Below the pieces are notes generated by a model. The model was not told the origin of the DNA. It made no database searches and saw only the letters and a program-made list of their open reading frames with translations. Position numbers and translations under genes: made by a program. 49,018 nt of DNA from an uncultured bacterium (GTDB lineage Bacteria > Verrucomicrobiota > Kiritimatiellia > RFP12 > UBA1067). Positions 39,728-47,656 of this stretch are shown one piece after another. Location: contig CACZAK010000017.1 of assembly GCA_902779075.1 (NCBI GenBank), positions 1 through 49,018 on the forward strand, given 5' to 3'. Position 1 is the first letter of the stretch. Every line of letters begins with the position of its first letter.

Positions 39728-41161
39728 CTATATGGTCTTATGGCGATATAAATCTATCGCGTGGCGGGTGAGAGGCGGAATCTTTGCGGCGGACGCTGAA
39801 AGACCAAAACATCGGCACCATCTGGCAAGTCCGTCGCAGATTTCCTTCACGACGGCAGGACGAATCTGGCCCAGTTCCACCGCATTTGCGTAGTAGTAGC
39901 TCTCGCATAACCGCCGCTCGAGTTCGTCAGCGGATGGCAATTCGCCTTCTTCCGCAGGTTCCCACCAGAGCGTATAGCCAGCACGGTTGATGTTCGGCGC
40001 CAAAACGGCGAACCGTGGCGCACCATGCCTTTCCGACAGCGCGTTGATGACGGTACCGACAAATGCCGGATGTAGTTTCTCCCCGCACAGATCCGACACG
40101 CCCCCGCTGCGGTACAAAAACTCAAGGCGCGGCGTCCGTCCGACAAATCCGACACACTCCACCACGTCCCCCAGCCTGTAGTCCGTGAAACCGTTTCCCG
40201 TCGTCAGAACGACACCGTAACGCCTTCCAACTTCAAGCCGGTCAATCCCGACAGCCGTTCCGGGAATTGGTTCCGACGTCTCCGGATCGACCGTCTCGAA
40301 CGCCAACGTGTGCGACGTGACCGCCGCGACACGCTTCCCGAACCACGGAATCGTGACAACGCCCTCCGTGGCGAGAAGCCCCTTGCCCTCAATCTCAACA
40401 CGGGGGAACATCTGCCGCAAGCGGTCGGCATCGCCCTTCGCGAACGCAGCATCCCAACAGCTGATTACCTTGAGATGTGGCCATACCGCCGCATAGTTCC
40501 GCGCTGCGAGCCGCTCACCCAGTTGCGCACCTTCCCGTATTGGGGACTTGCGAAGTCCTTCACCCCAGTCACCCGTTGCCAGCGCATGCGCGAGTTCAGC
40601 CGCATGCTCAGTCATGTACTCAAGGATGCGGATGAAGAAGGACGGATGCCACACCGAGACGATTCCCAGTCGGCGCGAAGCGAGCAGCCCGAGCGCGGTG
40701 CGGCGCAGATGGCACGCGGGGTCGCGCACACCACGCACGATGTCCGACACGGGAAACAGCGTCCACGTGATCCGACATCTCAACGAGCCAAGATACTCGC
40801 GGTCCTCTGCAAACCCGCAACGCGCATCGCCGTCCGCGTCGCGCACCTCGGTGGTCGGCGAAATCGCCCAATAGTGCGTGCTAAAGAAAAGCCCGGGATG
40901 GCGGAGATAGAGCGAAGCCATCCACGGATTGACCGCGCGCATGAACTCGCGACGGAGCTGCTCGGTGTACGGTATCAGCTTGTTCGCGCCGGTCGATCCG
41001 CTGGTGGGTTCGTAGAGGATGACATCTTCTTCCCTTGTCGGTCTCCGCCGCCGCGCCACGACCGCCTGCGCATGCGTCGGGTTGCGCAGCGCCAGCGCAA
41101 AACGGATGGTGTCCGGCAAGGTCGAGGCGAACCAGAGCAAGTTGGAGAGGAACACTTTCAT
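39728..41161 (-). CDS. GH3-family acyl-acid amido synthetase
   Basis: 477 residues with the GH3 (auxin-responsive promoter) layout of adenylating enzymes: YEPTSGSTGANKLIPYT is the ATP-phosphate loop, FFSTHYWAISP and VSVWHPSFFIRILEYM are GH3-type core segments, TEGVVTIPWFG and GNGFTDYRLGDVVECVGF match the GH3 YRVGD motif, and SDLCGEKLHPAFV corresponds to the GEK hinge. Such enzymes activate a carboxylate as acyl-AMP and join it to an amine. Here the partner is probably a product of the upstream radical SAM and GNAT-like genes. The ATG (41159-41161) overlaps the TGA of the preceding gene. Last gene of the eight-gene operon. Confidence 0.87.
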   Translation of the reverse strand: MKVFLSNLLWFASTLPDTIRFALALRNPTHAQAVVARRRRPTREEDVILYEPTSGSTGANKLIPYTEQLRREFMRAVNPWMASLYLRHPGLFFSTHYWAISPTTEVRDADGDARCGFAEDREYLGSLRCRITWTLFPVSDIVRGVRDPACHLRRTALGLLASRRLGIVSVWHPSFFIRILEYMTEHAAELAHALATGDWGEGLRKSPIREGAQLGERLAARNYAAVWPHLKVISCWDAAFAKGDADRLRQMFPRVEIEGKGLLATEGVVTIPWFGKRVAAVTSHTLAFETVDPETSEPIPGTAVGIDRLEVGRRYGVVLTTGNGFTDYRLGDVVECVGFVGRTPRLEFLYRSGGVSDLCGEKLHPAFVGTVINALSERHGAPRFAVLAPNINRAGYTLWWEPAEEGELPSADELERRLCESYYYANAVELGQIRPAVVKEICDGLARWCRCFGLSASAAKIPPLTRHAIDLYRHKTI

Positions 41162-41862
41162 TGTGTACGTTCCAGATGCCATTCCGGATCCGTCGCCTCG
41201 ATCACGCGCAAACCCAACCGGTTGAGGTTGTCCGTCGCAAGCGGCGCAAGGCAACACAGCTCGTCACCGTTCATCCATCCCGGATTCAACGCGCGGAAAC
41301 GGACGGACTCCGTGTCCATGCGCAGAAGGTCGCCACGGAGACGATCTTTCTTTCCCACGAAATGCAGTACTCCAGTCGCTGGATTGTATTCGCGCGGGTA
41401 CAACGCGGACGCGACGCGCGCGAGCCGAGCTGAAAGGTCGGCATCCGCAACAGGCCCCGGTACGTAACGTCTGAAGAAGGTCGGGAGAAAACGGTACGTA
41501 CGCGCCCCCTTGCTGATGAGAAACCAGTACGCCGTCTCGTCCGGAAACATGCGCTCCACAAACTTGATCATGTGGCCGAACCCGCCCGCGAGGCCCCATT
41601 GTCCGCGCTGGGATGTCTCGACCACCGTGTCCCCGCTGAATAGAACGCGCATCCCCGCAACTTCGACGAGTTTCATCGTGGAGAATCCGCATACGCCCGT
41701 TCCGCGCAGGAGAATCGCGTAGTCCTTCTCCGCAAGATCGCGACGGAAGTCCGCCTCGTCCGCGCCAACGTAGAACTCCCGATAGAGGCGTTCCATCGCA
41801 ACGACGTCCGCTTCGCGGAGCAGGCTTCGGCTCCAAATCTCCACCTTCACGTCCGCGGTCAT
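41158..41862 (-). CDS. Acyltransferase-like protein of unknown family
   Basis: 234 residues. The first ~120 residues look like an acetyltransferase-type fold (VVAMERLYREFYVGADEADFRRDLAEKDYAILLRG, then VAGMRVLFSGDTVVETSQRGQW and GGFGHMIKFVERMF); FLISKGARTYRFLPTFFRRYVPG is the most distinctive segment. The C-terminal part is rich in Arg and Leu. I do not recognise a named family; GNAT relationship is an inference from the RGQWGL stretch, where GNAT proteins bind the CoA pyrophosphate. Coupled by ATGA overlaps at both ends to the GNAT and GH3 genes. Confidence 0.6.
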   Translation of the reverse strand: MTADVKVEIWSRSLLREADVVAMERLYREFYVGADEADFRRDLAEKDYAILLRGTGVCGFSTMKLVEVAGMRVLFSGDTVVETSQRGQWGLAGGFGHMIKFVERMFPDETAYWFLISKGARTYRFLPTFFRRYVPGPVADADLSARLARVASALYPREYNPATGVLHFVGKKDRLRGDLLRMDTESVRFRALNPGWMNGDELCCLAPLATDNLNRLGLRVIEATDPEWHLERTQ

Positions 41863-42890
41863 AACGCCCCCGCTTCAATGTACGGCACGCCTGTGAACCC
41901 GTTCGGATCGGCGCCGAATGTGACGGTCATGAATTCGCTCTCGTACCGCCACGCTGCCATGTGGCGCGCAGTGTCGACAAGCGGATCGCCATCATGGAGG
42001 GAGAAGACCAAGGCGCGCCCGCACGTGTGGGCAGACGCCTCGCGCACAAGCTCAGCAAACAATTGCGGGTCATCACCCTTGACGAGGGCGTATGCAAGAT
42101 ACGAGCAGGCAAGTTCAGCGCCCGGAGGCGGCAACGGCGGACGTCCTGTCGCGCGCGCCCAGAGGTTGGCCGCGCCGCGCAGAAAGCCCGCACGTCCATA
42201 ACCATCGACAGCGATCCGACGGAAATCACCATGATTCCACACTGCCGCCGCGCCAACGACCTCCCCTCCGCGTTTCAACACGAAGAAATCGGATGGCGAG
42301 AGAGACGGATGCATTCTTTCCCCGAATACTGGGAAGAGTTGCCGTCGTGGCGCCTCGCGTTCATAGAACGTGCGCAGCGTCTCGGCAGTGGCAACATCTG
42401 CAGACGGTGCTTGCGAAGATGCACGTCCGGCGAGCATGAACGTGAGAACCCTCCCGTAGGGCATGTAGCGCGGAAGCCCCGCCCTTCCCGACGTGAGCAA
42501 CATGCGCGCACGTGGATTGCCTGAGAGGATTGTAGTGAACGTGACGGACACGGGATCCTCGGACATCCTGCGCTGAAGCGCGGCAAGCCCCCTGAAAAAG
42601 CCGTACCCGCCGCGCCATGAAGGGAAACTGCGCAGTCCGCTCAGGTACGCCACGCGGGTCGGTTGACCGTCTAGCCAGACAAGGCGAACAGACCGCGTGC
42701 CACACCCCAAGATACCTCGCTTCGGTTCCTCGACCACGAAAATCTCCGTCTCGCCGCCCTTCAAGCCCTCGCCGGCCGCATAGCCGTTCACATAGCGGTA
42801 CGAAAGCCGTACCCAGCCAGGCATCGGCGCGGCCGCGAGTTCCTGGAGCTGCGGCTCGTCTTCTGGGCGATAGGTTCGCGCGCAAATCAC
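41859..42890 (-). CDS. GNAT-type N-acyltransferase
   Basis: 343 residues, GTG start at 42890 overlapping the TGA of the upstream radical SAM gene (GTGA). Two GNAT-like halves are visible: residues 1-160 (YRPEDEPQLQELAAAP, IFVVEEPKRGILGCGTRSVRLVWLDGQ, YLSGLRSFPSWRGGYGFFRGL) and residues 170-340 (FFVLKRGGEVVGAAAVWN, AELACSYLAYALVKGDDPQLFAELV, GRALVFSLHDGDP). WRGGYGF stands at the acyl-CoA loop. No signal peptide. Likely transfers an acyl group to an amine in the pathway of this operon; acceptor not known. Confidence 0.7.
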   Translation of the reverse strand: MICARTYRPEDEPQLQELAAAPMPGWVRLSYRYVNGYAAGEGLKGGETEIFVVEEPKRGILGCGTRSVRLVWLDGQPTRVAYLSGLRSFPSWRGGYGFFRGLAALQRRMSEDPVSVTFTTILSGNPRARMLLTSGRAGLPRYMPYGRVLTFMLAGRASSQAPSADVATAETLRTFYEREAPRRQLFPVFGERMHPSLSPSDFFVLKRGGEVVGAAAVWNHGDFRRIAVDGYGRAGFLRGAANLWARATGRPPLPPPGAELACSYLAYALVKGDDPQLFAELVREASAHTCGRALVFSLHDGDPLVDTARHMAAWRYESEFMTVTFGADPNGFTGVPYIEAGAL

Positions 42891-44209
42891 GGCTCACCCC
42901 CGTTTGGAAGGCCCTTCCGCCGCAGAACCTCCTTCTCCTGGGTCAGGTTGGAGGCGAAAAAGTAGAGCGCCTTCAGAAGTCCGTGCGTGTTCGCGCGGAA
43001 GTCCAATCCCCTTTTCAGGATGGATGGCAGCGAATAGAACTTCAGCCGGTATTTCTCGCACGTCGCAGCCAACTCGTTCGGCGTGAAATTTCGGGGACGG
43101 AAGACGACGTCGCCGAAGTGCACGGACTTGTCGAGCCACCATTTTTCATGGAGCATCCGCCCCTCGCGCACAAAGCGCGCATAGACGTCCGTTCCGGGAA
43201 ACGGGACAAGATGATTGAACGCAGCGAAGAAGAACCTGCTCTCCATCGCGAAATCGTATGTGCGGCGGAACGTCTCGTGCGTGTCGCCGTCGTAGCCGAA
43301 CACGAACGTCGCATAGATCGAGAGATGGTGGCGGCGCAGGTTCTCGATCGCGGCGGCATAGTCGGAGTTCGCCGTGTTCACGCGCTTGCCCATCGCCGCA
43401 AGCGTGGTGGCGTCCAGCGACTCGAAGCCGATCAGCACGCCCGCGCAGCCGCTGCGCGCCATCAGGGCGAGAAGCTCGTCGTCTTTCGCGCTGTGGATGC
43501 TCAGCTGCCCCACCCACCGCTTGCGCGTCGGCTCCATACGGCGGCAGAGTTCCTTGAGGCGCGGGACGTCCATCGCGAGATTGTCGTCGACGAAGAAGAC
43601 GATGTTTTTGTCCAGGGACTCGACCTCGGCCATGACCTCGTCGAGCGAACGCGGCGTGTAGCGGCGGCCGAAGAACTTCTGCACCGAGCAGAACTCGCAG
43701 TTGAACGTGCAGCCGCGCGAGGTTTCGACCAGGTTGAGCGGCCCGTAGCGACGGCCACGATAGAGCGAACGGTCGGGGATCGGACAGAACACGCCGCCCC
43801 GCCCAAAATACCTGCGGCGCAAAGAACCGGCACGCAGATCGGCAAGGATGTCGGCCCATGTCGTTTCCGCATCGCCGCACACGACGGCGTCGGCGTGTGC
43901 GGCGGCCTCGTCCGGGTTCATCGTCGCATGAAATCCGCCGAGGAGCACCTTCGCGCCCTGAGCGCGAAACCTGTCCGCGATCTCGTAGCTCCGCGCGGCG
44001 GTATAACACTCGACGGGCATCGCCACGATGTCCGGCCGTGCGGAATAGTCCACCTCGTCAAGACGGTCGTCCATGAACAGGCGGTCAATCCCCTTCGGCG
44101 TCAGCGCCGACATCACCGCGAGCGACAGCGGCTCCATGATCCACGTCTTCGGATACGTGGCGCCTCCGCCCTTGTGCCCCACCGCCGGCTGGACGAAAAG
44201 GATGGTCAT
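42887..44209 (-). CDS. B12-binding-domain radical SAM protein (A)
   Basis: 440 residues. Residues 1-135 are a cobalamin-binding-type Rossmann domain (ILFVQPAVGHKGGG, AKVLLGGFHATMNPDEA, CGDAETTW) but without a DxHxxG motif, so any cobalamin would be held without a His ligand. The radical SAM cluster motif is C167-x3-C171-x2-C174 within SRGCTFNCEFCSVQKFFG; FFVDDNLAMD and GVLIGFESLD follow. The C-terminal region (PGTDVYARFVREGRML, FTPNELAATCEKYRLKFY) is typical of the large cobalamin rSAM group. Start at 44209 is set by the ATGA overlap. Likely a methyltransferase or C-C bond-forming enzyme; substrate unknown. Paralogue of the gene at 47653. Confidence 0.88.
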   Translation of the reverse strand: MTILFVQPAVGHKGGGATYPKTWIMEPLSLAVMSALTPKGIDRLFMDDRLDEVDYSARPDIVAMPVECYTAARSYEIADRFRAQGAKVLLGGFHATMNPDEAAAHADAVVCGDAETTWADILADLRAGSLRRRYFGRGGVFCPIPDRSLYRGRRYGPLNLVETSRGCTFNCEFCSVQKFFGRRYTPRSLDEVMAEVESLDKNIVFFVDDNLAMDVPRLKELCRRMEPTRKRWVGQLSIHSAKDDELLALMARSGCAGVLIGFESLDATTLAAMGKRVNTANSDYAAAIENLRRHHLSIYATFVFGYDGDTHETFRRTYDFAMESRFFFAAFNHLVPFPGTDVYARFVREGRMLHEKWWLDKSVHFGDVVFRPRNFTPNELAATCEKYRLKFYSLPSILKRGLDFRANTHGLLKALYFFASNLTQEKEVLRRKGLPNGGEP

Positions 44210-45315
44210 TCGCATCCCCGCTTTGCGAATTCCGTGTCCACAAGGCAGGCCGGAACGAGCCTGTCCCCGTACACCGTCGCGTCGACGCACGGGTCGCAGT
44301 GCTCAACCTTCCCGTCTTCGGAAAACTCCGGGAGCGCCTCGACGACAAGGTGCTTCGGGCGTACGCGCTCGCGGCGGAAGATCGCCGCAAATACGAATGC
44401 GAGATTGCGCAGCGGCCCGCCTGAAAGCGCATTCAACGCAATGCGCGCAAGCGTCCCCCACTTCCCCGCGCGGACGCGATAGGGCAACTGGATGCGAAAC
44501 ATGCGGAAAACCGCGAGCACGGCGCGTTCGAGAAGCGACGGCGGCACGACGGCAAAACCGGTCGTACGCCCGTCCGCGCCAACGCGTTCAAATCCGTGGT
44601 AGGTCATCCACCGCCATTTCCGCGAATTCCGAACCCCGCCGATTCCGGCGAATGGACGCCAGCCATGCTCCGCCACGAGCGAGGCCATCTCCTGGACGCC
44701 GTTCCCCGCGGAGGCGCGCTCACAACCTTCATCAAACGTCTGCATGTCGCGCTCAAGCGTCAGCCAGAGGTACTGACACCCTTCACACCGAAAAAAGGCC
44801 TCCAGGATGGAATCTACCTCCGCGCGCCGCCGGACATTCACCGTCGCGACAGCCGCGCCCTCAATCCCGCAGGCGTTCGCAATCGCGCATTTAGATTTGA
44901 TAATGGAAAATGCGTCATCTGCCGTGGCGTCTTGGGGAAGATCGGGACGCTTCTGCCCGGGCTGGACGTGCAACATGACAAATTCAAGCCCCGCGCTCGC
45001 CAATTCGCGCGCAGCCGATTCGTCCCAGAGGATGCCGTTGGTGAGAAGCGAAGGGCTCAACCCCTCGTCGTGAACCAAGCGAACGATTTCGGCGATCTGC
45101 GGATGGAGCAACGGCTCGCCGCCGCTGATGCCCACAGTTGCTACGTTCCTCAGCCGTCGAAGGACAGAAAGCTCCGTCCGGATCTCCTCAAGCGGCTTGA
45201 CGGATGGAGGACGGCGGTTGAAACACGCCTTGCAGACGCAGTTGCATCCGCGCACCACGTCGATAATGGCGCTCGGAACATCCTTCCCGCGCCAGGGCAG
45301 TCGAATCGGCTTCAT
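44206..45315 (-). CDS. Radical SAM protein with C-terminal cysteine cluster (B)
   Basis: 369 residues, start set by the ATGA overlap at 45312-45315 and ending in an ATGA with the next gene. IIDVVRGCNCVCKACFNRRPP gives C24-x3-C28-x2-C31; VGISGGEPLLHPQIAEI is the SAM-binding GGE motif and SLLTNGILWD a further strand. The C-terminus has HCDPCVDATVYGDRLVPACLVD, a possible SPASM-like auxiliary iron-sulfur site. Closely related in layout to the protein at 46574 (shared RLPW start, RGCNC, GGEPL, TNGIL, DATV-G-L-P-CL end). Probably an oxidative modifier of a peptide, amino acid or lipid head group. Confidence 0.85.
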   Translation of the reverse strand: MKPIRLPWRGKDVPSAIIDVVRGCNCVCKACFNRRPPSVKPLEEIRTELSVLRRLRNVATVGISGGEPLLHPQIAEIVRLVHDEGLSPSLLTNGILWDESAARELASAGLEFVMLHVQPGQKRPDLPQDATADDAFSIIKSKCAIANACGIEGAAVATVNVRRRAEVDSILEAFFRCEGCQYLWLTLERDMQTFDEGCERASAGNGVQEMASLVAEHGWRPFAGIGGVRNSRKWRWMTYHGFERVGADGRTTGFAVVPPSLLERAVLAVFRMFRIQLPYRVRAGKWGTLARIALNALSGGPLRNLAFVFAAIFRRERVRPKHLVVEALPEFSEDGKVEHCDPCVDATVYGDRLVPACLVDTEFAKRGCE

Positions 45316-46577
45316 CTTTTCTTTTCCTTCCCCATGCGATAGGCTGCACACACCGGATACAGGCTTCCATCGGCACACGCAAGCGCCGAGCCACACCGCT
45401 CGATTCTCTCCGAAAGCATGAATTCTCGATTCGGAAGATTGTCCACGACCGCAAGCACGGCACGCCCACCGAACCCGCACAGCCACCGATGCGCGAAAAG
45501 CGGCAGGCTCCTCATGCCGGCGAACCGGACCCACGCGAGCAACGCCCGCAGCGAGGGCGGCAACAGCCCGCTGCCATCAATGGCGGCAAGGCGTTCGCAC
45601 AGCCGACGCATTGCTGCGGAGGACGCAAGAGGCGACAGCCGCGCACGCACTCCCGTCCCCCGTGCGGAGACGGCGCAAACAGCACAGCAATCCGGATGGA
45701 CCCCGATGCCGAATGCCGGGACGTTGGGCGCTGGGACGAATGAATCGAAGGTCTCGACGGGGAACTCGCGACTCTCGCAGAGCGCGTGCACGATTCGCTC
45801 GCGGTCAATTCGATCATGAAGACTTCGCCGTCCGAAATCAGCAAACGGCTGGAACAGGACGTGCGTCAGCGCGGGAAACCGGGTTGCAAGCAACCGGAAC
45901 ACGGACCCGACTTCGCAGATGTTCCGCTCGCAGACCGTCATGTTCGCCGCAAGTCCGAGTCCCGCCGCAGCGGCCCGCTCAAAGGCGAAGAGCTTTGCCT
46001 CCACATAGTCATCGCCCCTCATCAGACGGCTCGTCTCGGAAGACAGGGTGTCAAAGGAGATCACGACCTTCGACAGCCCCGTTCTGCGCAGTCGTGCGGC
46101 AAGGGACGCGTCACGCGAGAAGGCGAGACCGTTCGTGATGAGCACGACCTTGAGCCCGAGTTCACGCTTCAGGCGTCGAATCAGCTCCTCAAGGGCAGGG
46201 TGTTCGGTCGGCTCGCCTCCGGTAAGGGACACGGCCTTCACGCCCGCGTCTTTCGCGATGCGCGCCTTCTCCAAGACATCCCCGACAGACGCCGGGGATC
46301 CGTCACCGGACGACGCAAAGCAGATTGGGCATTTCATCGAGCACCTGTCAGTTACATGCAGAAGCGCGAACTGGAAACGCCGCGTGGCAGGCAACTGGGG
46401 GAAAGAACGAAAATGCGTGAACAGCTCCACGTCGGAGCTCAGCGAGAATACGGTGCCTGGCGCGTGCGGACACTCCACCCGACACATCACCGCGCCGTCC
46501 GCCTCAAACGCCTCAGCCGGATGTTCCGCTTTGCATGTAAAGCACCAGACGCGCGTCCGTTCGCGAAAGCCACTCAT
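45312..46577 (-). CDS. Radical SAM protein of the Tes/MJ0619-like type (C)
   Basis: 421 residues. An N-terminal zinc/rubredoxin-like knuckle (C12-x2-C15 and C32-x3-C36-PH) precedes LLHVTDRCSMKCPICFASSGDG with C79-x3-C83-x2-C86. This arrangement, with ICFA-SSG, is typical of the MJ0619/tetraether lipid synthase (Tes) group, where the family couples lipid chains through sp3 carbons in archaea and related bacterial enzymes build membrane-spanning lipids. VSLTGGEPTEHPALEELI and VLITNGLAF follow. Additional Cys occur at VHPDCCAVC and LYPVCAAY. Family placement is a reading of motifs, not a search. Central gene of the five radical SAM genes, overlapping both neighbours by ATGA. Confidence 0.75.
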   Translation of the reverse strand: MSGFRERTRVWCFTCKAEHPAEAFEADGAVMCRVECPHAPGTVFSLSSDVELFTHFRSFPQLPATRRFQFALLHVTDRCSMKCPICFASSGDGSPASVGDVLEKARIAKDAGVKAVSLTGGEPTEHPALEELIRRLKRELGLKVVLITNGLAFSRDASLAARLRRTGLSKVVISFDTLSSETSRLMRGDDYVEAKLFAFERAAAAGLGLAANMTVCERNICEVGSVFRLLATRFPALTHVLFQPFADFGRRSLHDRIDRERIVHALCESREFPVETFDSFVPAPNVPAFGIGVHPDCCAVCAVSARGTGVRARLSPLASSAAMRRLCERLAAIDGSGLLPPSLRALLAWVRFAGMRSLPLFAHRWLCGFGGRAVLAVVDNLPNREFMLSERIERCGSALACADGSLYPVCAAYRMGKEKKR

Positions 46578-47656
46578 CCGCGCCCCTCCTCCGCACCGGT
46601 ATCGGCAAGGCAGAGCGGACGAAGTTTTCCGCCACGCACCGTTGCGTCCGGGCAGTTGTCGCAGACCTCGATACGTCCGCCGCCAAGCGAACGCGGAGGA
46701 TACTGCACCACGATATGCTTCTCACGTACCGCCCAGCCCGCGACAATCGCGCGCAGGGCGAATACAAGCGTCGAGAAGCGTCCGCCGAACAATCCGTTCA
46801 GCAGCAGACGCACCTTTGCCTTGGCAGACGTCGAACGCACCCAATGGACCGAACGGCGGCAAAGAATCGCATACCCCCAGAGGAACAGTCGCTCGACGAG
46901 TCCCGGACGCACCATGTTCCATGCGCGTTCGCGTCCATCCGCACCGACGGCCTGCGCGCTTTGCAGGACATACCAGCGGGGGCGGTCGCGGCGGACGCTT
47001 CCGCCGACGAATACCGCCGGACGATATCCCTCGCGCGCCAACGCCGCAAGCATGGGGGCGCGATCGGGTTCGGATTCCGCGACGTCCGGATTGATTGCCG
47101 CGAAATCGCGCGCGACCGTGACGAGCGCATACTCGAACTCCGGCGCAGCACGGAGGAAACGCCCCAGCGCGGCGAAGCCTTCAGCGTCATCCGCGCGAAT
47201 CGTCTCCACGACAGCCGGATAGATTCCGTGCGCACGGGCGATGCGCCCTTTCTCGCGGCGTACCTCATCCACGCATTCATCGTCACAGTCGGGGCGAACC
47301 TGCCCCTTCTGTATGTGAAACGTGACGAAATCGAGTCCGGCGGCATGCAGCTTCCCAGCCAGCGCCTCGTCGAAAAGAATCCCGTTCGTCAACATGCTCG
47401 TCTTCAGCCCTTCAGAGCGGAGCCACGCGATGATGTCGAGTATCTGCGGATGCATCAGCGGTTCGCCGCCGCTGAGCGAGATGGTCGTGACATTGCGCGC
47501 GGCGCGGATGACGGCCAGTTCCGATTTCAGCGTATCAAGCGACTTCGCGCACGGCTGTGCAGAGTTGTAGCAGTTTGCACAGCGGCAATTGCATCCGCGC
47601 AGGATGTCCAGCACCGCGTGAGGCACGGTCTTTCCATACCAGGGCAGGCGCATCAT
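46574..47656 (-). CDS. Radical SAM protein with C-terminal cysteine cluster (B')
   Basis: 360 residues starting MMRLPWYGK; the ATG at 47656 overlaps the upstream TGA. LDILRGCNCRCANCYNSAQP gives C22-x3-C26-x2-C29, ISLSGGEPLMHPQILDII the SAM site. It ends VCDNCPDATVRGGKLRPLCLAD, the same auxiliary-cluster-like tail as in the protein at 44206, of which it is a paralogue. A middle region (LFLWGYAILCRRSVHWV) is hydrophobic and may lie against the membrane. Function likely parallel to its paralogue but on a different position or substrate. Confidence 0.85.
   Translation of the reverse strand: MMRLPWYGKTVPHAVLDILRGCNCRCANCYNSAQPCAKSLDTLKSELAVIRAARNVTTISLSGGEPLMHPQILDIIAWLRSEGLKTSMLTNGILFDEALAGKLHAAGLDFVTFHIQKGQVRPDCDDECVDEVRREKGRIARAHGIYPAVVETIRADDAEGFAALGRFLRAAPEFEYALVTVARDFAAINPDVAESEPDRAPMLAALAREGYRPAVFVGGSVRRDRPRWYVLQSAQAVGADGRERAWNMVRPGLVERLFLWGYAILCRRSVHWVRSTSAKAKVRLLLNGLFGGRFSTLVFALRAIVAGWAVREKHIVVQYPPRSLGGGRIEVCDNCPDATVRGGKLRPLCLADTGAEEGRG

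Noticed and set aside
42887..47656. RiPP precursor peptide within the radical SAM operon
   Set aside because: All genes overlap by 4 nt, leaving no room for a precursor, and no small Cys- or Gly-rich frame with a ribosome site was seen; one could lie outside the window.
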